Assembly: GCF_019973775.1 (NCBI RefSeq)
Contig: NZ_AP025032.1
Coordinates: forward strand, 1,178,001 to 1,242,000
Direction: 5' to 3'
Source: Aureimonas sp. SA4125
GTDB taxonomy: Bacteria; Pseudomonadota; Alphaproteobacteria; Rhizobiales; Rhizobiaceae
Length of the DNA: 64,000 nt
Shown here piece by piece: positions 18,629-28,338 of this stretch. The notes beneath the pieces were generated by a model. The model ran no database searches. It had not been told where the DNA came from and was given only the letters and a program-made list of their open reading frames with translations. Position numbers and translations under genes: made by a program. Within the stretch, counting starts at the first letter, position 1, and the number at the start of each line of letters is the position of its first letter.

Positions 18629-20569
18629 TCACATCGGCGCGACCGGCGGACCCGTCGTCACCGTCGGCCGCGGCCATTCGCCCGACATTCTGAAGCTGAC
18701 GGGTTGAGAATTTGCTAGGGGCGTGGCGGTCGCGGTGGAAAGCGGCGTGAACGAGCCAAAAACATCGATTCCGTTCGTGGCGGTGGACAGGGCGCCTGCC
18801 GCCTCGAAAGTTCCAGCCGCGCCGTCGAGACTCAGTTTCTGGATCGCAACGCTCGGCCCGGTGCTGGAAAGCTTGGCCTGGAGTTTCTTGAACGGGATCG
18901 CCGAAGCGCCCGTCGCGAGCGCGAAAGGCTTCGTCCCGGCGCCGAGGAACACCGCCGGATCAAAACCGCTGAGCGATCCGTCCCGCGCCGTTACGGCGAG
19001 CGTCAGCTGCAGCCGACGGGCGATATCGGCCCAGCTGGTCACCGGCATGCCGACTTCGGCGTGCAGATCCGACAGGCCGGAAACGCCGACGGCGGAGACG
19101 CCGATCGCCGCTAGCAGCTGCGCCGTATCGATGCCGGAAACGCTGGCCGATCCCTTGGCCAGGGGGATGCGGGCGCGGCTATCGACGGCGAATCGGCCCT
19201 GGCCCTGGCCGCCGAGCATGCTGGCATCACCGACGTCGAACATCGCCACGCCGTCCTTGAACTTCACCGTCGCGGCAAGATCGGTGATCGGTACGGTGGC
19301 GATCGCGCCTTCCGCCGCCGAAATTCTGAGGTCGAGATCGAGCCTGTGGATGAAACCCGTCGCGATGCGCCGCTCGAATTCCAGTGGATTGCGCGGCAGG
19401 GGGGCGAGTGCCTGCGCAAAGGCGGTGAGATCGAGCTGGTCGAAGGCGAGGGTGCCGCTGACCGCGGGAACGGAGTCCGCTCCCATCGCCATTTCCATCG
19501 CGCCCGTGCCGGAATAGCCGACGATGCTGACGGTGGCGTCGCGAAGGTTCAGTTTCATCCCGGTGCTCTCGAGCGCGGCCTCGATCGCCATGGTGCCGAG
19601 ATCGGGCATGGTCGCGTTCGGGTCACCGAGCCAGCGAACCGAACGGGCCAGCGAAGGCGTCGAAATTTTCACCGCGCCGGCGAAGTCGCTGTTGCCCCGG
19701 GTCGAGCCCGTGCCCGAAAACCGGATGTCGAGCGGCGGCGAGGTCAGCGTCAGGTCGATGGCGCTGGGGCCGCCTTCCAGAAACTCGAGCGGCGACGACA
19801 GTTTGAGATTGATGTCGGCCGGCTCGCCGTTCCAGACGTAGGAGCCAGTGAGGACGGCGGCGGCACCCGGCGAGGGCCAGCTGACCGTGATGTTGGCGTC
19901 GGTGATGCCGCGCGCATTGTCACCGGGTGCCGCGCGCACGGCGCCGTTGCTGATATCGACCCGCGTCAGATCGCCGAGCCGCGTCAGGAACGCCGCGAGA
20001 TAGTGCGATATCTGGCGGAAATCGCGGCTGTCTCTCGACGATCCCAGCCCCGAGGGCGCCTCCTGCGCCGGCATTTCAGGCGCGCCACTGCGCCCGGTCT
20101 TGGCAGGGGCGGCAGGCGCGATGGCCGCTTGCGCGGGATCGGTCAGGGCGCCGGCGAGGAGCCGAGGCCGAATCACCGTCAGCCTCTCGATCTCCGCCCG
20201 ACCGAAAAGCGCGTCCCAGAGACCGAGGTCCGCGATGATGGCGTCGACCGTCGCCATGGGACGGGCGCCGGCCATTTCCTCTCCGACGCGCACGCGCGAC
20301 AGCCGGATCTGCGTCTTCGGCAGGAGGCTGAGCGAGGACGATCCTTCCACGCTGACGGGCAGTCCCGCCAGATCCGAAAGCTGGCGTTCGATATCGGCCC
20401 GCGCGGCGCCCGCCTGGAGGGAAAGCCCGGAGAGGATGGCAAAGGTCGCCAGCGTCGCCGCGACGAGGGCGACAACGATCGCCGAGACGCCCGACCATTG
20501 TCGCAGTCCCCAATGCCGCAGTCCCGACTGGCGCGGCGAGCGTGCCGACCTCTTCTCGATGCGCGTCAC
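18629..20569 (-). CDS. AsmA-like family protein
   Basis: This protein of about 646 residues has one N-terminal transmembrane helix (about residues 28-52, VSAIVVALVAATLATFAIL) followed by a long, probably periplasmic, beta-rich region. The early segment with LAGLPVSVEGSSSLSLLP and RVRVGEE and the late segment FKKLQAKLSSTG, then AAGALS, match the AsmA/YhdP-like pattern: repeated groove-forming strands linked to phospholipid transport and envelope integrity. A GTG start at 20569 follows GAGGGGAAACGGA. No partner gene is adjacent apart from the secreted unknown. Function in lipid traffic is inferred from the family. Confidence 0.82.
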   Translation of the reverse strand: MTRIEKRSARSPRQSGLRHWGLRQWSGVSAIVVALVAATLATFAILSGLSLQAGAARADIERQLSDLAGLPVSVEGSSSLSLLPKTQIRLSRVRVGEEMAGARPMATVDAIIADLGLWDALFGRAEIERLTVIRPRLLAGALTDPAQAAIAPAAPAKTGRSGAPEMPAQEAPSGLGSSRDSRDFRQISHYLAAFLTRLGDLTRVDISNGAVRAAPGDNARGITDANITVSWPSPGAAAVLTGSYVWNGEPADINLKLSSPLEFLEGGPSAIDLTLTSPPLDIRFSGTGSTRGNSDFAGAVKISTPSLARSVRWLGDPNATMPDLGTMAIEAALESTGMKLNLRDATVSIVGYSGTGAMEMAMGADSVPAVSGTLAFDQLDLTAFAQALAPLPRNPLEFERRIATGFIHRLDLDLRISAAEGAIATVPITDLAATVKFKDGVAMFDVGDASMLGGQGQGRFAVDSRARIPLAKGSASVSGIDTAQLLAAIGVSAVGVSGLSDLHAEVGMPVTSWADIARRLQLTLAVTARDGSLSGFDPAVFLGAGTKPFALATGASAIPFKKLQAKLSSTGPSVAIQKLSLDGAAGTFEAAGALSTATNGIDVFGSFTPLSTATATPLANSQPVSFRMSGEWPRPTVTTGPPVAPM

Positions 20570-20836
20570 TCCGTTTCCCCTCACGCAGTCCCGACATCGA
20601 CGGGCGTGGCCCATGAGGGCTCGCCTGGCAGGTGCCGGCGCTGAAGGCCGGCGGCATGGTTCGGGTCAGGGCATGCTGCCATTGCCCGCTGCGACGTCGC
20701 GCTTGTTTCTAGCGTGACTTCTGCAAGGGTGCAAAGCACCGGCCGTGCGATTGGATGCGGGGCCTGGCCTTCCCCGGTTGCGGACATCGCTGCTCTCGTG
20801 TCACGAGCAGAAGCGACGGCTGCAGGAGACCTTGCC

Positions 20837-22789
<1,953 letters not shown>

Positions 22790-22908
22790 CACGATCGACG
22801 TTGATACGCTCGAAGTTGACGGGCTGCCCTGCCTGGTTGTCACGACGCAGGACCATCGCGGCGCGGATCTCGGCCGTCGGCTTGGGACCGCGCCCGTCCG
22901 CGGCGGTG

Positions 22909-23433
22909 TCAGGCCTGGAAGGCGGTGCGCAGGAGGTTGAGCTGCTCGCCGACCGGATTGACGGTCTCGTCAGAGGCCGGGTAGGCGCCGTAGATCTCGC
23001 GGTCGAGCATCGCGATGCGCCGCTCGAGCTTCAGGGCACGCTCGACAAGCGAACGGAAGATTTCAGGCAGTTCGTGGAAGAGGGGCGTGTCGCGGCCCGA
23101 GCCGACGCCTTCGAGCCGAACCTTCACCTTTTCGATCTCGACCTGCGCCCGCGTCATGTCACCCTGATTGGCGGCGCGCTGCAGGAGAAGCCAGGAGGCG
23201 ACCTGCATCAGCCGGGTCGTCAGCCTCATCGATTCGGCGGCGTAGAGCGTCGCGGCGGCACGCGACAGCGCCTTGCAGTCGCTCCGACCGTCACCGTCGA
23301 GATAAACGGCCGTCTCGTCGACGAGCGTCATGCCTTCGTTGAAAAGCGGCTGGAACGACCGCGAGAAGGCCATGTGTTCCGCCAGCCGAATGGTCCGTTG
23401 ATCGTCGACATGGTCGAAACTGTTCGTGGTCAT
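22909..23433 (-). CDS. rcdA: RcdA-like DUF1465 protein
   Basis: This 174-residue all-helical protein belongs to the alphaproteobacterial DUF1465 group. Its Caulobacter member RcdA is an adaptor that helps ClpXP degrade the master regulator CtrA. Typical features are the N-terminal FSRSFQPLFNEGMTLVDETA, a middle helix with SMRLTTRLMQVASWLLLQRA, and a C-terminal segment RIAMLDREIYG. The length fits. The DNA upstream carries a near-CtrA site and an sRNA candidate (23.5-23.7 kb). Adaptor function is by family; I assign the symbol with moderate confidence. Confidence 0.75.
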   Translation of the reverse strand: MTTNSFDHVDDQRTIRLAEHMAFSRSFQPLFNEGMTLVDETAVYLDGDGRSDCKALSRAAATLYAAESMRLTTRLMQVASWLLLQRAANQGDMTRAQVEIEKVKVRLEGVGSGRDTPLFHELPEIFRSLVERALKLERRIAMLDREIYGAYPASDETVNPVGEQLNLLRTAFQA

Positions 23434-23549
23434 GGACGGCTCACCAGACTGGATTCGAGAAACGGACCGGAATCGGCAATGCCGTAGACGACCGTCAGTG
23501 GAAACTGCTCGTCACGCCGCTGAATGGCAAGCCACCTTCGCGAGCTTGG

Positions 23550-23563
23550 TTAACGCAGGTTAA
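23550..23563. promoter_or_regulatory. Near-consensus CtrA site upstream of rcdA
   Basis: TTAACGCAGGTTAA has two TTAA halves spaced by 6 bp, one less than the CtrA consensus TTAA-N7-TTAA. It lies about 117 bp upstream of the rcdA start. In Caulobacter rcdA belongs to the CtrA regulon. The off-by-one spacing makes this a weak call on its own. Confidence 0.35.
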
Positions 23564-23598
23564 GCATTTTCGGTTCGCTCGCAATCCATGCTTCGGGC

Positions 23599-23626
23599 AA
23601 AAAAAGAGCCGCGAAAAGGCGGCTCT
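23599..23626 (-). terminator. Rho-independent terminator of sRNA candidate
   Basis: On the minus strand an 8-bp perfect stem (arms 23619-23626 and 23605-23612) with a 6-nt loop is followed by a run of seven T's. It is one of the cleanest intrinsic terminators in the window. The convergent qor gene does not need it and rcdA starts downstream of it, so it most likely ends an independent minus-strand transcript. Confidence 0.85.
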
Positions 23627-23700
23627 GAAGTTAAACAGGGAGGTGTCCGACAGGATGGAGAGCCATCCGTGTCTAACCAGAAAACTGGATATCCCCAGTA
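23599..23700 (-). ncRNA. Candidate trans-acting small RNA
   Basis: Reading the minus strand, three hairpins line up within about 100 nt: ACTGG-N6-CCAGT (23699-23684), GGATGG-CTCT-CCATCC (23668-23653), and a Rho-independent terminator AGAGCCGC-CTTTTC-GCGGCTCT with a U-tract (23626-23599). Between the second hairpin and the terminator lies an unpaired CACCTCCCTG, complementary to a Shine-Dalgarno core. No ORF is present. A CtrA-consensus site (23714-23729) lies just upstream. This architecture (stem-loops, anti-SD loop, terminator) resembles the Hfq-type alpha sRNAs known in rhizobia, but I cannot assign a named family. The 5' end is estimated. Confidence 0.7.
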
Positions 23701-23713
23701 AACGCCAACATCC

Positions 23714-23729
23714 TTAATCCCGCGTTAAC
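23714..23729. promoter_or_regulatory. CtrA-consensus binding site
   Basis: TTAATCCCGCGTTAAC is an exact TTAA-N7-TTAAC match to the CtrA box. It is 14-30 bp upstream of the estimated sRNA 5' end and about 115 bp upstream of qor on the other strand. A CtrA box at the -35 position is typical of CtrA-activated promoters. Confidence 0.6.
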
Positions 23730-23843
23730 GATGCTTGCCGACAGGCCGCCACCAGATCCTGCACAGCGACCGGTGCCGACGAAGGATGTCGCTGCGGATG
23801 TCGTGCCCTATCTCAGCCCGTCCGTACCGAAAAAGGATGAACG

Positions 23844-24851
23844 ATGCAGCTCCCTGACACGATGACAGCCGTGGTGCTCCGGGGCGCCGGCGGACCGGAG
23901 GTCCTGGTACCCGAAGCGCGGCCGCGGCCGCGACCGGCGCCGGGCCAGATCCTGATCGAGGTGCATGCTGCCGGCGTCAACCGGCCCGACGTCCTGCAGC
24001 GAATGGGTGCCTATCCCGCGCCAAAGGGCGCGCCGGACTGGCCGGGCCTGGAGGTCGCCGGCCGGGTCGCGGCGCTGGGTGAGGGGGGCAGCCGCTTTGC
24101 GCTGGGGGACAGGGTGATGGCCCTTCTCCCGGGTGGCGGCTATGCGGACTATGCCGCGGTCGCCGAGGAAAATGCCCTGCCCGTGCCCGAGGGCCTCAGC
24201 CTCGTCGAGGCGGCAGGCGTTCCGGAGACTTTCTTCACCGTCTGGCACAATGTCTTCCAGCGCGGTGGTCTAGTCGCCGGCGAGCGCTTTCTCGTCCACG
24301 GCGGCACGTCCGGCATCGGGACGACGGCGATCCAGCTTGCCAGGAGTTTCGGCGCCGAGGTCTACGTCACCGTCGGCAGCCCCGAGAAATGCGCAGCATC
24401 GCTGAAGCTCGGCGCGCACCATGCGATCAACTACCGCGACGAGGATTTTGTCGAGGCGATCAAGGCGGCCACCGGGGGCCAAGGCATCGACGTCACGCTC
24501 GACATGGTCGGCGGCGACTACACAGCCCGCAATCTGGCCGTCGCGGCCGAGGATGGCCGGATCGTCCAGATCGCCTTCCTCAGGGGCCAGGCGGTCGAGA
24601 TCGATCTGCAGCCGATCATGATGAAGCGCCTGACCCTCACCGGATCGACGCTGCGGGCGCGCTCGGTGGCGTTCAAGGCCTCCATCGCGCGCGCGCTGGA
24701 GGAAAAGGTCTGGCCGCTTCTCGCCGACGGCAGCATCCGTCCGCTGATCGACACGATCTATCCTCTGGAGAACGCGGCCGAAGCGCATCGGCACATGGAT
24801 GACGACCATATCGGCAAGATCATCCTGACGACGCGCTACTTCGCCGGCTAA
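23844..24851 (+). CDS. NAD(P)H-quinone oxidoreductase (zinc-independent MDR family)
   Basis: This 335-residue medium-chain dehydrogenase/reductase of the QOR/PIG3 type has an N-terminal GroES-like domain (VNRPDVLQRMGAYP, then WPGLEVAGRV) and a nucleotide-binding motif LVHGGTSGIGTTAIQLA (about residues 149-165). It lacks the structural-zinc Cys cluster of alcohol dehydrogenases. It probably reduces quinones or similar carbonyls with NADPH. It stands directly before trcR on the same strand, with a 230-bp gap that contains a separate promoter candidate. Confidence 0.9.
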   Translation: MQLPDTMTAVVLRGAGGPEVLVPEARPRPRPAPGQILIEVHAAGVNRPDVLQRMGAYPAPKGAPDWPGLEVAGRVAALGEGGSRFALGDRVMALLPGGGYADYAAVAEENALPVPEGLSLVEAAGVPETFFTVWHNVFQRGGLVAGERFLVHGGTSGIGTTAIQLARSFGAEVYVTVGSPEKCAASLKLGAHHAINYRDEDFVEAIKAATGGQGIDVTLDMVGGDYTARNLAVAAEDGRIVQIAFLRGQAVEIDLQPIMMKRLTLTGSTLRARSVAFKASIARALEEKVWPLLADGSIRPLIDTIYPLENAAEAHRHMDDDHIGKIILTTRYFAG

Positions 24852-24970
24852 CGGAAAATGTCATGCCATCGAAAGCGCCGAGGTGCGAATCGCACGGCCG
24901 GCAACCGGCGGGAATTTCTCGCATTATGTGTGAAGAGCGGCGGTAAACTCAGGCGAATGCCGCGATTTCC

Positions 24971-24999
24971 TTGCGGTCTAAACGCGCAACCCTTATAAA
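24971..24999 (+). promoter_or_regulatory. Promoter candidate for trcR
   Basis: TTGCGG (24971-24976) and TATAAA (24994-24999) are spaced by 17 bp, giving a good housekeeping-type promoter 82 bp before the trcR ATG. A GAATC (GANTC) site sits at the centre of the palindrome GTGCGA-A-TCGCAC (24883-24895) further upstream. Confidence 0.5.
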
Positions 25000-25081
25000 G
25001 AGGTCGATTTCCAGAATTTGTGGTGCGATCCACAGCCTGTTTCCGGCGCGAGCCGGGGAGGCGACCCGGAGGACTGTCTTC

Positions 25082-25786
25082 ATGGCCCAGCAACTTTTGA
25101 TGCCCAAGGCGACCGCCGTCTGGCTGGTCGACAACACGTCCCTGTCGTTCGAACAGGTCGCGGATTTCTGCACGCTGCATCCGCTCGAGATCAAGGCCAT
25201 CGCCGACGGCGAATCGGCACAGGGGATCAAGGGCATGGACCCGATCATGACCGGCCAGCTGACGCGCGAGGAGATTTCCCGCGGCGAGGGGGACGAGAAG
25301 TACCGTCTGAAGCTGTCGCTTCCCAAGGTCCGCGTGCCCGAGGCCAAGCGCAAGGGACCGCGCTACACGCCCGTGTCGAAGCGCCACGATCGCCCGAACG
25401 CCATCCTCTGGCTGGTGCGCAACCATCCGGAACTGAAGGATCCGCAGATCTCGCGGCTGGTGGGCACGACCAAGAACACCATCCAGCAGATCCGCGAACG
25501 CTCGCACTGGAACTCGGCCAATCTCCAGCCGATGGATCCGGTGACGCTCGGCCTCTGCTCGCAGATCGACCTCGACATGGAGATCGAGAAGGCGTCGCGC
25601 GGCATGCCGCGCCTGGAGGAGGTCGCGGAGGAAGAGCGCCTGCTCTCGGCGGCGCAGACCCAGAACTACCGCGGCCGGACCGAGTCCGAGGACGGCGAGC
25701 TCGATGCCGCCGCCGTCTTCGCCAAGCTGACAGCGATGAAGCGCACCCAGGCCGACGTCGATGCCGACGAGGACGAACAGCGCTGA
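25082..25786 (+). CDS. trcR: Cell cycle transcriptional regulator TrcR (DUF1013)
   Basis: This 234-residue protein of the alphaproteobacterial DUF1013 family is described as an essential transcriptional regulator that associates with RNA polymerase. The N-terminal segment (LMPKATAVWLVDNTSLSFEQ at residues 5-24, then VADFC) and the central HTH-like segment SRLVGTTKNTIQQIRERSHW are diagnostic. The C-terminus is acidic (DADEDEQR). The ATG at 25082 follows GGAGGACTGTCTTC; the upstream open frame is non-coding leader. A bidirectional terminator follows at 25820-25851. Confidence 0.9.
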   Translation: MAQQLLMPKATAVWLVDNTSLSFEQVADFCTLHPLEIKAIADGESAQGIKGMDPIMTGQLTREEISRGEGDEKYRLKLSLPKVRVPEAKRKGPRYTPVSKRHDRPNAILWLVRNHPELKDPQISRLVGTTKNTIQQIRERSHWNSANLQPMDPVTLGLCSQIDLDMEIEKASRGMPRLEEVAEEERLLSAAQTQNYRGRTESEDGELDAAAVFAKLTAMKRTQADVDADEDEQR

Positions 25787-25819
25787 TCGACATCGGCGCC
25801 TGAATCCGCCTGCACATCG

Positions 25820-25851
25820 AAAAGGCCGGCCGCCATAGCGGTCGGCCTTTT
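25820..25851. terminator. Bidirectional terminator between trcR and SDR
   Basis: AAAAGGCCGGCCGC (25820-25833) pairs with GCGGTCGGCCTTTT (25838-25851) with one G-U pair and a CATA loop. The A-tract and T-tract flank both sides, so it can terminate trcR on the plus strand and the convergent SDR gene on the minus strand. Confidence 0.85.
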
Positions 25852-25887
25852 CGTTTGTCGCGCCGGGCGAGAGGTGCGCCCGAGAAC

Positions 25888-26673
25888 CTACGGCTTGACG
25901 GGCACGGTGTAGTTCAGGCCGAGCCGGCCGCCGTCGGCATAGATCGTCTGGCCGGTGACATAGCTCGCATCGTCCGAGGCAAGGAAGGTCGCGACCGCGG
26001 CGATCTCCGCGGGATCGCCGATGCGCCCGAGCGGGGTGCGCGACAGGATGCGGGCCTCGGCGCCCTTGTCGCTGGCGACGGCCGCCAGGAGATCGGTCAT
26101 GATCGAGCCGGGGCCGATCGCGTTGACGCGGATGCCATAGGGGGCGAGCGACAGGGCCATGGTCTTGGTCAACTGATTGAGGCCGCCCTTGGAAACGGAA
26201 TAGCCGACCTGGTCGGGCAGGGCGAAGACCGCGTTCACCGAGGACATGTTGACGATGGTGCCGGCCGGCCCGCCGCGCTTCACCGACTGCACCATGTGGC
26301 GGGCGACCGCCTGGCCGCAGAGGAAGGCGCCTTTCAGGTTGACGCGGAGAACGCGGTCGAAGTCGGCTTCCTCGAGGTCGAGAAAATCCGCCTTGTGGAC
26401 GATGCCGGCATTGTTGACGAGGATGTCGATCGCCGAAAACCGCGCCTGGCAGGAAGCGACAAGCCGCGCGACGGCCGTCGCGTCGGAGACGTCGGTCGCC
26501 GTGAAGGCGATCGTGCCCTTGTCGCCGAGATCGTCGACGGTCTTCTCTCCAGCCGCCGCGTCGACGTCGGCGATCATCACGCTGGCGCCCTCGGCCAGAT
26601 AGCGCTCGGCGATCGCCCGCCCGATACCCTTGGCGCCACCCGTGACGATCGCAATCTTGCCGCTCAGTCTCAT
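25888..26673 (-). CDS. Short-chain dehydrogenase/reductase
   Basis: This 261-residue classical SDR has the cofactor motif VTGGAKGIGRA (residues 10-20), NNAG near residue 87, the catalytic triad in NMSSVNAVFALPDQVGYSVSK (Ser, then Tyr and Lys), and the C-terminal GQTIYADGGRLGLNY. The acidic residue in IADVDA after the second strand favours NAD(H). The substrate is unknown; sugar or hydroxy-acid alcohols are common for such proteins. It is a single gene, convergent with trcR. Confidence 0.9.
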   Translation of the reverse strand: MRLSGKIAIVTGGAKGIGRAIAERYLAEGASVMIADVDAAAGEKTVDDLGDKGTIAFTATDVSDATAVARLVASCQARFSAIDILVNNAGIVHKADFLDLEEADFDRVLRVNLKGAFLCGQAVARHMVQSVKRGGPAGTIVNMSSVNAVFALPDQVGYSVSKGGLNQLTKTMALSLAPYGIRVNAIGPGSIMTDLLAAVASDKGAEARILSRTPLGRIGDPAEIAAVATFLASDDASYVTGQTIYADGGRLGLNYTVPVKP

Positions 26674-27096
26674 CTGGAATTCCCTTCATCACTCTGCTGG
26701 ATGCGGCAGGCAGTATCAGAGCATGCCGGGAAAATCAGCCATGACCCGTGACGGCAGCCTACGGCGCTCATGCGCCGTCGACGACGGTCGGCTGTCCGAC
26801 AAATGGGTGGCTCCCGCGGAGACGCTCAAGAAGGGATTGCCGTCCGCCGTCAGGTCTCTGGAATAGAGGGAGGGAGAGCCGGTTCGGCTCGGCCGGCTCG
26901 CCAAGTGCAGGCGGCCGCCTGTCCGCCCGCCGCCATGCACCGAACCACAGGTTTTTTGATCCGCACACCTGATAATGAAAGGGCTGCGGAAAGATGCGGA
27001 TCGCAGATGTGGAAGGATTGTGGCTCATTGCATCGATCACTTACGCTGATGGTGCATATACGGTAACTTTCGAATTGGTTGCATTTGGAGAATACG
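26674..27096. other. Intergenic region, no gene supported
   Basis: This 423-bp region lies between the SDR gene and the unknown membrane protein, which diverge from it. It contains an inverted repeat GAGCCGG-N10-CCGGCTC (26876-26899) of unknown role and AT-richer sequence after 26950 that probably holds the promoter of the 27.1-kb gene, whose RBS is GGAG at 27087-27090. Short open frames here are not convincing. Confidence 0.5.
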
Positions 27097-28209
27097 ATGA
27101 GCGCGATGGAAAAGAGCCTTCGGCGCGCGCTCGAGGCGGGCGACGCGCGGGACCCGCAGTTTCGCGATTCGATCTACTCGGCATCCGAACGCGCGCTCGA
27201 GCGGCTGCTGCGGGATACGCCGGCCGACGAAGAGACGGCCTATGCCCGCCGGGTGCTCCTTGCCGAGACGATCAACAGGATCGAGGCCGACTATTTCGAG
27301 CCCGTCGGCGAGCCCGAGCATGTCGGCGAAGCATTCGAGGAGCCGGGCGATGCTGCCGCGTTGCAACATGAGCCGATCCACCGGCAGGAGGAAGAACGCT
27401 TCATCGCCGAAAGCGAGGACGCAGCGCAGGCCGGCGACGGCGTCCCGCTGTTCTGGGCGAACGGGCAGCAGGGCGACGTGCTCGCTGCGGAAGTCCCCGA
27501 TGACGACGGCCGGCCAGCGGCGGCGCGCCCGTCCCCCGATGCCAGCGAGGCGGGCTCCGGCATCGCCTGGTCGCCCAAGGCCGGAGGCTCCTGGCGGGCC
27601 CTCCCGAAAAGCAAAGGGCGTCTGGGGCTGCCGGGTGTGCTGGCGCTGGCCGCTCTCCTCGCCCTCCTCGCGGTGATCTATGTCCTTTACGGCGCGATTT
27701 TCGCCCCGTTCGAACAGCGTGCCGCCGCTGGGAGTGCGGCAGCCACGGATGCGGCCGGCACCCCGGCCGCCGAGTGGATCAACATCTTCGACGGCCGGCA
27801 GCTCGACGTCATATCGACGCCGTCCGGCGGCACGGTCGACGGCGTCACCGTCAAAGACCTGCCGGCCGTGCGTCTTGCGCCCGCGGCAAAGGGGGGCGAG
27901 ATCAACGTCGCCATTGGTCCGGGCGTCGTCAGCACGATCAAGGGTCGCAGCGTGAGGGTCGAGGTCGTCGCCGGCTCGTCCGACGGCAACGCCCGCGAAT
28001 TCGGCATCCGCTGCCTCTTCGGCGAAGAGACCGCCTGCGGGCGCCAGCGTTTCCGGACGGAGCAGGCAAGCGAGACCTTCGTCTTCGACATGGCCGTGCC
28101 GGCCGCTGCCTCGGCCGCAGGGGTGCTGGCCATCGATCCGCAGCTCGGCGCCGAGACCGGCAATCTCGACCTCTATTCGGTGCGCCTGCAAAGCGGTGCC
28201 CGCAACTGA
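27097..28209 (+). CDS. Single-pass membrane protein of unknown function upstream of phoR
   Basis: This 370-residue protein has a cytoplasmic helical, acidic N-terminal part. Residues 1-70 contain SIYSASERALERLLRDTP and RRVLLAETINRIEADYF. A low-complexity linker follows, then one transmembrane helix (LPGVLALAALLALLAVIYVL, about 178-197), and a C-terminal periplasmic beta-rich domain with WINIFDGRQLDVIS and FGIRCLFGEETACGRQRF, whose two Cys may pair. The start at 27097 has TTTGGAGAATACG upstream. The architecture recalls a membrane signalling or anchoring protein, but I recognise no family. It is 129 bp upstream of phoR on the same strand. Confidence 0.78.
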   Translation: MSAMEKSLRRALEAGDARDPQFRDSIYSASERALERLLRDTPADEETAYARRVLLAETINRIEADYFEPVGEPEHVGEAFEEPGDAAALQHEPIHRQEEERFIAESEDAAQAGDGVPLFWANGQQGDVLAAEVPDDDGRPAAARPSPDASEAGSGIAWSPKAGGSWRALPKSKGRLGLPGVLALAALLALLAVIYVLYGAIFAPFEQRAAAGSAAATDAAGTPAAEWINIFDGRQLDVISTPSGGTVDGVTVKDLPAVRLAPAAKGGEINVAIGPGVVSTIKGRSVRVEVVAGSSDGNAREFGIRCLFGEETACGRQRFRTEQASETFVFDMAVPAAASAAGVLAIDPQLGAETGNLDLYSVRLQSGARN

Positions 28210-28338
28210 CATGCGAACGCAGCATTCGCCTGTCATGCTGGCAGATGCTCGATTCCCATCGCCACCCTTGCCCCGCCCAGCGCCCTCGTCGCGCCCCGAG
28301 GAGCGGACGGAAGCCGGGCCTGCCAAGCCGGAGTATTC

